A stretch of 18,103 nt of DNA from Paraglomus occultum (Eukaryota; Glomeromycota; Glomeromycetes; Paraglomerales; Paraglomeraceae), in contig CAJVPJ010000722.1 of NCBI GenBank assembly GCA_910592205.1, positions 1 through 18,103 of the forward strand. The letters run 5' to 3'. The notes below the pieces were generated by a model. It did not search any database. It was not told the origin of the DNA and worked only from the letters and a program-made list of their open reading frames with translations. The position numbers and the translations under genes were made by a program. Positions 8,591-17,010 of the stretch are shown one piece after another (position 1 is the stretch's first letter; each line of letters begins with the position of its first letter).

Positions 8591-11500
8591 TCATTCGTTG
8601 ACAGTAATCAATTCACCCGTCAATCCAACATCGTCATACCTCTTTTTAGCAATCTCGCGTTCTTGTTGCCATATCCAATCTCTGATATTGTCATTCTTCT
8701 TCATTTTAACATTACGTAGTTTATAACTCCCCCTGTTATCAAGAGGTCTGAATCTAAATACATCGATTCGAGGTGATATGGGTATCGGGGTTTCGCTCTC
8801 CATCTTACGAGCCACCTCAAGAACCTTTACGAGATCATTCGAATAGGTCGTACTGATGAATGTCTATACGGAAATAAATGGCAAGGATAGACGTCTAGTA
8901 CCAGCATCAGAAAACTCTCATACGCATCAGACGCGTCATGCAATTGAGGAATTGTGAATATAAAATTAAAATGTTACCCGTATCTCACTCTCCAAATTGT
9001 TGATTAGCGTGTCTCTACTGTTATACACATAGGCGGCCGCGAAATAGCACATAAAGGATGGTTCGTCGTTCGACAAAAGGTGATCCCATAATTGAAGAAA
9101 TCCTTCAGTTTCCAATATACGCGTGAAACCAGTCAACATTGCCGGCCATAAAAAGTCCTGATCAAGGAGGTGAATGTTAGACGATAATTCCGTTATTGTC
9201 ATTAATATATACGCGAGGTCATAGACCAGCTATCCCTGATATTTCTACTGTACTCACTGTCTTAAAGTCAACGCCCACCTCCTTCAAGTGGTTGAGTAAG
9301 CTTGCATCCCAGTATTCCAACAACTTCTCGGCAGCATCGAGCATTCGAGCGGGTGGATTGGGAAACTTTTTCCAGCAATTTTGATACCAGTTTACTGCGA
9401 ATAATTGTAACAATGTTAGCACTAATATCTCGGCACAATTTTTACCATCAAAAGCATTCGGATACGCAAGTGGACTTACGTAAAATAGTTAATATCAGTT
9501 CACAGCATACCACTTCATCGGTCCCAAGCATGAGTTCAACAAAGGGGTAAACAATCGTCGATAACCACTCGATTACAACTGCAACGTCAAACCCCCAGTT
9601 GACCAGAAACAACAAGCATCTAAAAAAATTTTAATAGAATTACTATAAACCATAGACGTGCAAGTAAATCACGAGAAAGATACTCAACCGTTCAAGCCGT
9701 ATATACAGCTTTCTATTTTTTGATCTCAGATCGGGCCATTTTTGAACAGACAGCTGAACAATTGATCCTCTCTTCTTGTCAATCAAATTTCTAAATGCCT
9801 CTAGATTCGAGGGAACGTCCAATAGAGTACGCCATATTTGTAGCCTGGTAAGAGGAAAGAATACCAACGTCAAAATGTGATACAAGTTAATGAACAACGG
9901 TGATGGGCATTACCTATGCTCTGTTGGATATTTTCCGTCTCGGTGCAGCGTTTCAATGATATTGAGCTTTCTTTCTTCTGTTGAGACAAAAGATAGATTC
10001 TATGTTGTCGAATTTGAATAAATATAGTACGCGAATACCATATCTATAAATAATGACATGTAACTATGTGAGCATACAAATATCTCAACGAACCTGTATC
10101 CCCGACGACCCGAATAAAGGCGTTGATTTCAATTCTTTACATTCATAATCGAAACATCAGCAATACTTAATATTATTTGTTTCCAATATCACAACCATAA
10201 AAAAATTACCATGATCATTCTCAAACGGACTAGTCTTGTGACTATTCTTTTCAATCGTCCATGTCGTATATTCATTCCTCGCACACTGATCCCTTTCCTT
10301 CTGCAACACCATAGGAGACGACACTCCTTCCATTGGAGACTCTTCCATATAATCGTCATTCTCGCTGTTCCCAGGAAAACCTGCACGTAAGCGCCTGTCT
10401 CGGGTCCCAAACTTGGATGACTGCTCATGTGATCGCAGTTTCGTGTTTATGTGCTGATGAAAGGGCTTTGATTTAGATTTCGGCTGCGGTGATGAGTGCG
10501 AGATAGAATGTATACTTTTTGACGTTATTATCGCAGAGTTGTTGTTACGGGAAATGCTGGGACCAAGAACAGGAGGTGATGATTCTTGAACTTCAATAAA
10601 TAGTTTGCGGTTACTTTTTGGTGTGTAGTCTTCAAAGTTGTTCTGTAACTGTCAATCGATAAGACGTGTGAACATGACCACAAACACTGAATGCACATGT
10701 TATCAGTTATAGACATACTGAATCTGCGACAAGACTGCGAAAGTCCCATATCCGCAATATCTCTTTCTCTTTAGTGGAATTCGTCACCAAAAAGTTACCG
10801 TCTGGTGATATTTTGAATGATTTAACCTATTCAATGTCGAGTTGTATGATTATTAGTTATGAATTATAATTTGCATTCCGCATTCGTAAATAAATACTCC
10901 AACCGGTAGTTCAACGTTTATTAGATGCATCCCGGATTCAGCATTGTCGAATATGTCAACGAGCAAAAGGTGTCCATCTGAAGTTAGTATCACCAACTCC
11001 TGTATATAAAGATATTGGTCTTAGTTTCTTCAATGTAAGTAATAAAATATGTTGTTTAAAGCCTTACAGCACGGTCACAGATCGCTTCTACTTGTTTGAT
11101 ACAACCATAGGTCCTACGACCAAGATCGACCTCACGCAATAGTGATTGCGTAGCAATATTCCATACATATAGCGTCATACTTTTTTTTTAAAATAAAATG
11201 TCAGTATTCCCGACATGTCAACTCTATAGGCAAACACATATATACATACATTCCGCCAACGATCAAAATTTGCTCATTCGTCAGAATCAAGGCGAGATGA
11301 CACGTCTCATCATATGAACGATTGAATAATAGCGGCTTAATATATCTGGGTCTTCGCTTGGGGATATTCACGTTCCATATGATTTCAAACGATTGGCCAT
11401 TCCATACACAAACACTCTCGTCGTAAAATATGGTAGTTATAAACGTCCCCGACGACGAAAATGCTACCTATTGAAGATTGTATCATAGTTATAAATTATA

Positions 11501-12518
11501 AGCGGTAAGCGTGACATTGATCTGAACCAACATGTTCATACTTACGTGACGCAATCCGCCGTGCACTGCCTCACCATTTAATACCTTCAACTTTGACCAG
11601 TCAGACATGTTCCATAAAATAGCTTCAGACCGTGAGCTAGTAATAACCACATGTTCATCAGGATGCATTGAAATGCAATCAACTGGATGGCGATGGCTGC
11701 TTGTCTCAGCAATCAGTTGGCGCGTCTCTAATAAGCAGAAACTAAACGTTACATGATAACTCTTTGACAATAATTGTATAACACACAATGTCATACATAC
11801 CAACGTCGTAACATCTTACAGTATTATCTGTAAACGCGACAACCAACTCATCCTTTGATAAAGAGGTAAAGGCCATTACTGATGGAGATATTCCAGATCG
11901 TGCTACCCGCCAAAGCCTATACAACATCGCATACAACACTGTCTCGTGAAAATATTCCTGGAATCGGTATCATATTAAATAAAACTTTCATACTTGTTAG
12001 CACCAAAGTCAAAAACGAAAATCGATCCTCTTTGGTCGGCGGCAGCCATCACTATAGGCCTCTTCAACTTTTCCCGAAGCAAATTTACTCCATAGAAATC
12101 ATGGGATTGATTCTCTATCTGACACAATGGCGCAAAGCAGTAGCAAGCAAATGGCTCAGGCCGGTAATAACTCTCTATAGCATCATTATTAGATTTATGA
12201 GCATTGATGATGGATAGTAGTAGCCTGCATGCAAGAATTGAATTCAATGACGCGTCTCCAATTAGTATATTAGTTTACGATTTTAAAATTATCTGGTATG
12301 CTGTCCAAAACGCATATTTATGGGTAAATCAGTCATTTATGTTACGTAACATACGCTTCGATGTCTGCGTCCTCTTCTAGCCCCGCATCCTTGTCATAAC
12401 CAGCATTGAACGATACCGAATCTATATCTCCCTTAGCATGTTTTGTGTTTTCTATCGAGTCCCAAATATTGCCGTTTTTCAACCCACCAACAAAAACAGA
12501 GTTATTATTAAATGACAT
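8591..12518 (-). CDS. TBC1D31: TBC1D31/WDR67-like WD40 and TBC-domain protein
   Basis: Fifteen exons join in phase into 873 codons plus stop: 12518-12355, 12224-11994, 11916-11801, 11727-11546, 11467-11250, 11179-11068, 10999-10898, 10826-10719, 10648-10210, 9977-9914, 9844-9689, 9619-9480, 9394-9258, 9157-8978, 8863-8591; every junction has GT/AG. Residues 1-411 form a WD40 propeller (GSIFVFDFGANK; TVRCYDVETRQLI; SEAILWNM; ILTSDGHLLLVD). Residues 412-557, one exon, are a disordered Ser/Pro/Lys linker. Residues 558-830 are the TBC domain (YPTEHRLQIWRTLLDVP; KFPNPPARMLDAAEKLL; LSNDEPSFMCYFAAAYVYNS), matching human TBC1D31 segment by segment. The IxxDxxR and YxQ catalytic fingers of active Rab GAPs are not seen. 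In animals the protein sits at centrosomes and centriolar satellites and affects ciliogenesis. The long coiled-coil end of the animal protein (about 1066 aa) is missing; an extra last exon at 8571-8474 is possible. Confidence 0.93.
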
Positions 12519-12676
12519 GTCTCGACACTAACTTGATGATCGAGTGCTATATTAATGCATCTGAACGTTACACGGCCAGGGATCGCGCCAACTTTGAAAA
12601 GAGACAATATTTAAAAGGTGTTTCATCATCACATGACTGCTATGAAGACTAGTTAGAGCCATAACGGCATGTTGGG
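12519..12676. other. Upstream region of TBC1D31-like gene
   Basis: This short stretch should hold the promoter and 5' leader of the minus-strand gene. An in-frame TAG lies 9 nt before the chosen ATG at 12518, which supports that start unless another exon exists upstream. No TATA or CCAAT element is clear. Confidence 0.35.
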
Positions 12677-12874
12677 TTGTCGAAGGATAATTCTCCAGCT
12701 CGCAAGAAGACTATAATTCAAATACTAGCAGAAAGTTTGCAAACAAAACAGGCGCGTCTCGTGTATATTCCCTTGGGCGAGCCCAAATCACATGTTCATT
12801 TATTTATAAAGCATTTCCGAAAACAAAATCCGAGATTGACTTACGTGAACAGTAGATGGCAGCCTTGTAGCTAA
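12677..12874 (+). CDS. Hypothetical ORF, about 65 codons
   Basis: The open frame lacks a good ATG; the nominal first codon is TTG, and the frame opens just after a TAA near 12664. The peptide reads LSKDNSPARKKTIIQILAES, then LVYIPLGEPKSHVHLFIKHF, and ends WQPCS before TAG. The composition is protein-like and basic. No family is recognised. It may be an exon fragment of a decayed gene; no convincing splice partner was found on either side. Confidence 0.25.
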   Translation: MSKDNSPARKKTIIQILAESLQTKQARLVYIPLGEPKSHVHLFIKHFRKQNPRLTYVNSRWQPCS

Positions 12875-13409
12875 AATTACACTGATGCTGAGCTTAGAGC
12901 AAATTAATCTGTTAATATTCTGAGAAAAAAAGGTCAGTACCTCAGGACTTGGCCAAAGAAGTATCTTCTGTCAATATAAATGATTTCACAGAAAACAATA
13001 CTAAAAATGAGACAAAATAACATTCTGTATCTGACATCTGACGATTTTCCGTCGCGGGCGCATATTATCGTTATTTTGTGACGATTTTTCAGTCACAGCA
13101 CAAACGCTATAATAAGTTAGAATATTATTCTTAGAAAAGCATGCGATTAAATAAGCGACTTTGAAATCGATTTACATTCTTTCTTTTATCGTTGAAATAT
13201 TTAACTACAAATGACTCACATAAAGACTGTAAGATTTCGGCATAACGGTTATTTGAGTTGTAAAATAACCGTTAGAAGACCCCAGATGCAAACGCTTGCT
13301 ACCCGAGTACCAGAATCAGTGTTATACGTACTTTTCTATTAGAGACATTACTTGTAGGCGCAGTCCTTGTTTATTTCTTGTGTCATTGTTTTTTCCATCT
13401 CCTTTCAAC
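12875..13409. other. Intergenic, contains a perfect hairpin
   Basis: No gene is supported. The stretch contains the 12-bp inverted repeat at 13243-13274 and two smaller stem-like pairs at about 13040-13095 (GACG/CGTC and GTGAC/GTCAC, each around a TTTTC loop). A 34-codon hydrophobic open frame on the minus strand near 12950-13045 is too short to call. Confidence 0.4.
13243..13274. repeat. Perfect 12-bp inverted repeat
   Basis: TAACGGTTATTT at 13243-13254 is the exact reverse complement of AAATAACCGTTA at 13263-13274, separated by 8 nt (GAGTTGTA). It could form a hairpin, or be a pair of binding sites (AACGG is the core of MYB-type sites). It lies about 140 nt downstream of the stop of the small minus-strand gene, so a 3' processing or termination role is possible. 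Confidence 0.8.
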
Positions 13410-13941
13410 TTATGAATCAGCGGACGAATAAATTATTTGCTGTAATGTTATCTTTTCCCTAACAATTTGTTGATACAATGCTGAATTCAGACCCTAATAA
13501 AGTTTTTCACAGATTTCTTATCGAAATTCGCTATAAACAGATCATTTACTTACAATGATTGGACAAGCGCTTGGGACAAAGATGTATTCCAAGAATAGTC
13601 TGACACCATGCATGACAAGGGGAATTCAAAGATGGTAACGTGCATCACTGGCGTGCAGTATTTTCCTGAATTGTTTAGATGATTACTCTATATACGGTAA
13701 GACAATACGATCAGATTCTTGCAAAACGCCCTTTATGAAACAATAACTTTTTAGATTCGAGCAAAGTAGAAAATAACTTACCGATTGGATGCAAGCTTGT
13801 GAAAATAGCTTTTCCGACTTTGGAGTCCAATTCTATGCTGGATCAAACGAATTCCATATTTAGAAGCAAATATTGACTTTCATACTAGAGTTTGTTTTAA
13901 TTAACGCTTACGCTTACAGCTAGACGGACATCTGCACTCAT
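13410..13941 (-). pseudogene. Four-exon small gene, unidentified, one in-frame TGA
   Basis: Four exons fit in phase: 13941-13918 (MSADVRLA), 13884-13782, 13665-13554 and 13458-13410, with donors GTAAGC, GTAAGT and GTAAGT and acceptors TAG, CAG and TAG. Together they give 95 codons plus TAA. The product reads YESQYLLLNMEFV, one TGA at codon 22, then SSIELDSKVGKAIFTSLHPI, GKYCTPVMHVTIFEFPLSC, SLSQALVQSLEKITLQQIIY and ends SSADS. The start context AAAATGAG is good. The first intron, 33 nt, is short for this genome, so exon 1 is the weakest part. No family is recognised; the size and mixed alpha/beta composition suit a small soluble subunit. The TGA makes it a recent pseudogene, a readthrough gene, or a splice model error. 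A competing frame through exon 2 reads ASKYGIRLIQHRIGLQSRK. Confidence 0.5.
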
Positions 13942-14435
13942 TTTGTCTGTTCGGCGACATTCTCTTTACCGATTGATCGAAATTACTGATGAAAAACAAA
14001 GACTACGATTGAGGCCTGAAATTGACAAATTGATTCAAAAAAATTTTGTTAACCTTGCGTTCTAACTATCGACGCCAAAGCCATGATGCTGTACTGGAAG
14101 AAATAAACAAAACACGCAAATCAGTTACCTTAGCAACAGCATTGGGAAAAATTGTATATAACTTTTTTAACGCAACAGTATGTTTTGAAAACGCAACACA
14201 CAGCTCTCGTATACGTCCTAGTTTTATTACTAAAGCACGTTGATTTTGAGTTCGAATAAGAAACAACGCTATTTGTAAATCCAAAAGAAACTTGTTGTTA
14301 AAGCAATTAATCAGAAAGTTATCTTCAAGAAACCCAAAAACGCGATATAGAACTTTTTAGGCAAAACATTCGAGAAATTTCTACAGAACCCCATCATATA
14401 CGTGGCTTATCGGTAGTCAATAATCACACTAGTCT
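13942..14435 (+). other. Coding-like fragments, + strand, unidentified
   Basis: Consecutive plus-strand frames look weakly coding. About 13915-14055 reads LYRLIEITDEKQRLRLRPEI then DKLIQKNFV. 14046-14243 reads LRSNYRRQSHDAVLEEINKT then SVTLATALGKIVYNFFN and ends ITKAR; its first codon is TTG. About 14320-14450 reads QKRDIELFRQNIREIST. The frames differ, so this would be a decayed gene or unrelated chance openings. No domain is recognised. Confidence 0.2.
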
Positions 14436-14661
14436 CCTTCTGACTGCCCCGTGAGAATTACGACATCAAGCTATCACAGAGATCAAAAGGATACGCGTGG
14501 CTTATCGATAAACCACTGGTCAATACCTCCTGACTGCCCCGTGAAAATTACGACATCAAGCTATCACAGAGATCAGTTTAATTAAATAAAAAATTTTTCC
14601 ACTGGTCGCTACCTCCTCACTGTCTCCGTGAAATTACGACATCAAGCTATCACAAAGATCA
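14436..14661 (+). repeat. Direct repeat A, 50-bp core, three copies
   Basis: A core that includes ACGACATCAAGCTATCACA occurs at 14436-14485, 14526-14575 and about 14612-14661, spaced 90 and 86 bp apart. Copies 1 and 2 also share the preceding CGTGGCTTATCG block, and copies 2 and 3 share CCACTGGTC. Copies are about 90% identical. There is no coding sense in it. Confidence 0.93.
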
Positions 14662-14992
14662 AAAAAACTTTTTACTGCATGTCATGCTTCTCACTCCTTG
14701 TTGCATAAATAACAACATTTATACTTATCAGGATGTATATAACGCGATTGATGATTTGTGACCACCCGTCCGCGGGTGTGAAAAAACTTTTTACTGCATG
14801 TCATGCTTCTCGCTCCTTGTTGCATAAATAACAACATTTATACTTATCAGGATGTATATGACGCGATTGATAATTTGTGACCACCTGTCCGCGCGTGTGA
14901 AAAAACTTTTTACTGCATGTCATGCTTTTCACCCCCTGTTTCATAGATAACAACATTTATACTTATAAGGATGTTTACAACGCGATTGATGT
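14662..14992 (+). repeat. Tandem repeat B, 119-bp unit, 2.8 copies
   Basis: Units start at 14662, 14781 and 14900, each with AAAAAACTTTTTACTGCATG, followed by AACAACATTTATACTTAT and GGATGT. Copies 1 and 2 are nearly identical; copy 3 is more diverged and stops after CGCGATTGATG at about 14992. Units 1 and 2 end in a CG-rich GTCCGCGGGTGTG or GTCCGCGCGTGTG. It directly abuts repeat A. It is a minisatellite-like array of unknown role. Confidence 0.95.
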
Positions 14993-15047
14993 ATGACATC
15001 ATTTGTTATCTAACACACACGCAAACACACATCTGTTAATATATATA

Positions 15048-15073
15048 CCCCCCCTTCCCTCTCCTTCTCCCCC
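15048..15073 (+). repeat. 26-nt pyrimidine-only tract
   Basis: An uninterrupted run of C and T, rich in C, preceded by an AT dinucleotide stretch and an ACACAC stretch. Such tracts can form triplex structures and are prone to length change. Confidence 0.85.
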
Positions 15074-15308
15074 ATCAAAGCGCAAACACAAAGTCTGATA
15101 ATATACAACAACAATTATCCATCGGCACACTCTATATACGCACATACGGCACGAACAAGTTCTCGGAATAGAAACTCTTACCACCCAACGGCGACAAGTC
15201 CTTTGACGATACGGCACAGTTTATCGACGACTAATGAAAAAGTCCAAATACACGCCTCTCATATACGCCCGGACCGCGATAACCGCGTTATGAAGAAAAC
15301 AAGGCATG

Positions 15309-15605
15309 TGGATGGTTTGACATGTTTCGTTTGAGTGGGGCCGGGGTGTTTATTCAATTGAAGTATAGTTTTTGGATTACTGCGCATGCCCGTTGAACCA
15401 GATTTCGCCTAAACTCACTCCCATTAAAAGACGTTTGGCATGTTTCTTTGGGGCATAGATCCCCTTGACATCGTACAAACTCTCTCTCGTTTTATGGATA
15501 GTTTGGCATGTTCCGGTTGGGCGTTGTGTGGTATATTTATTAAGTATAGTTCTTTGGGTAGCCTCGATGCTCTTCAAACATGATTCGTTCACTCACGCCC
15601 TTGCT
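15309..15605 (+). repeat. Diverged direct repeat C, about 186-bp spacing
   Basis: TGGATGGTTTGACATGTTTC at 15309 recurs as TGGATAGTTTGGCATGTTCC at 15495. In both copies AAGTATAGTT and a downstream block ending in CACTC (AACTCACTCCC and TTCACTCACGCCC) follow. A partial third copy of the head, GTTTGGCATGTTTC, lies near 15433. The copies are clearly related but degraded. Confidence 0.7.
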
Positions 15606-16098
15606 AGGAATTCGTTCTGACCCCCCACCCTCTCTCTTTTTTTTAAAGATCTAGGCAATCGAATAATTAAGAAGCGGAAGAGGTTATTTTTAAAGGAGCG
15701 CAACAATCCAGACAGGACAAGTAATTTCAGGAACTTGATATGGTTTTGCGAAAACTTATCTCAATTTATTGCTAACAAACTTTGAACAAAAATATAAACG
15801 TTAATTTTAATCAGCCTTTTATTGAAATAATTATGAGCGTTATTATAGAATAATATTTAGACTTCTTCTGATTATAAAACTAAAGCTACTCGTCATATAA
15901 ACTGTCAAACATTTAAAAAGTAAAAATTGTGAAAAAAAAAACAACATTTGCAAATAAGTTTTATTTTAATTAGACTTATGGTTTTAGTAATATTAGTATG
16001 TATATTATTAGAAAAATAAAAAATAAGTTGTTGGTAAACAAAACCCTCCATATGTTTTCTATTTTTTATGGTTTATTTGTTGGCTGCAAGACTGTCCA
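15606..16098. other. AT-rich intergenic stretch
   Basis: No gene is recognised. A 45-codon plus-strand frame about 15650-15790 is basic (IIKKRKRLFLKERNN) but has no start or domain. The rest is AT-rich with runs of A and T. Confidence 0.35.
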
Positions 16099-16748
16099 AT
16101 GAAATTGCATGTCAGGCTTTTATACATTTGTATCGTAATTTCGACATACTGGTTTATTCGTAAGTGTTTAGGTTGGTCGCGCACTCATTTAATCTCGACT
16201 AATATCTGCTCAGCGATTATCGCTACAATATTTCTTATTGTAATAATATACGCTTTCTTTGTCATGTATAGGTCGAGCGCGAGTCGATAGACCTGGTGAA
16301 TAAATTCTGGCCGAATGCAATTATCGATGGTGTTTGTGCCGTCTGGCATGTTATACGAGGATGAAATAAATCAAATATCCCAACATTATGCATTGTCCTA
16401 GATGACATGCCAAATCAGTCTACAAAAGAGGCATTTCACCCAATGACCGTGTGAACTCAATAATGGAAAAGAAAATTTTTTAATCCAATTTGGAAATTTC
16501 TCCATAGTGTTACGCCACAGACAACATTTAGTGTCCATTTTATAGTTATAATGGACGACAGCTATTAGTGTAGGCAGACTGCAAGCGAAAAACTGGTACA
16601 GCTCTTTGTATTAGTACGTGTATCAGGAAACATTATACGAAATTACAGCCCGTATCACAGGCTAATTCTCGATTCGTATTTACAGATGTTAAACTTTGCG
16701 CGGACTATAATTTTTCACAACCCAATGTACATAACGGAGGACATGTAA
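16099..16748 (+). pseudogene. Decayed gene with two hydrophobic segments, unidentified
   Basis: ATG at 16099 opens a 63-codon frame with two hydrophobic segments (LLYICIVISTYWFI, and SAIIATIFLIVIIYAFFVMY). At the point where it would end, a second frame takes over at 16272 and runs to 16748. It reads VERESIDLVNKFWPNAIIDG, then NIPTLCIVLDDMPNQSTKEA, then FFNPIWKFLHSVTPQTT, then NIIRNYSPYHRLILDSYLQM. That frame is broken by TGA at 16362, TGA at 16452, TAA at 16461 and TAG at 16566 and ends with TAA at 16746. The shift at 16271 could be a one-base loss or a TATAG splice acceptor. The protein-like composition over 160 codons suggests a membrane-anchored protein that has decayed. No family is recognised. 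Confidence 0.4.
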
Positions 16749-16815
16749 TCCAGACGATATCCTTGAGAGTTGATATTAGCCGAACTCGGGACTTAACTCT
16801 AAAGATACTGGTATG

Positions 16816-17010
16816 CTAACAATCAATGTCCACAGACTCGATGCGTTCTTCGAGAAATCCACCAAACGTTCTGAAATGATGATTGAGTGCTGCATGTTGT
16901 ACGTATTTTATAACAAGTACCCAATCCGCCTGAAACACTAGTACGTCCTTGACTACTGTAATCTTCATACCTGCAGCCGAATCCAATTCATAAGTATTTC
17001 TTGGTTTAGG
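16816..17010 (-). other. Open frame: kinase-tail fragment plus unknown extension
   Basis: The frame starts right after a TAG at 17011-17013 and runs 64 codons to TAG at 16816. Its first part, PKPRNTYELDSAAG, closely matches the tail of the kinase at 17960-18103 (PKLKNSYDLDSAAG) and PKPRN of the left kinase. The remainder, VKDVLVFQADWVLVIKYVQ then HHFRTFGGFLEERIES and VDIDC, is not seen in either kinase. A GTATGA donor-like site directly after the shared part means the remainder could be intron. It directly abuts the broken end of the NLE1 copy. Confidence 0.5.

Noticed and set aside
9196-9550. Plus-strand ORFs of 62 and 82 codons
   Set aside because: They are antisense to TBC-domain exons 12 and 13.
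10094-10134. Possible extra exon in the TBC1D31-like gene (GTAAAG acceptor, reads ELKSTPLFGSSGIQ)
   Set aside because: Including it leaves a phase that does not fit the next exon, whereas skipping it keeps frame.
10157-10428. Two overlapping minus-strand ORFs of 63 and 79 codons
   Set aside because: The first is only part of the large linker exon 10210-10648 running into its intron; the second is an out-of-frame shadow of the same exon.
11882-12217. Plus-strand 111-codon open frame
   Set aside because: It is antisense to exons 2 and 3 of the TBC1D31-like gene, which have splice support and homology.
14999-15217. Minus-strand 72-codon ORF, Arg/Cys/Gly-rich
   Set aside because: It is a translation of ACAC and pyrimidine low-complexity DNA with no domain.
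16300-16815. Remaining C-terminal WD40 repeats of NLE1
   Set aside because: No conserved propeller strings were found on the minus strand; the plus strand reads better as a separate decayed gene.
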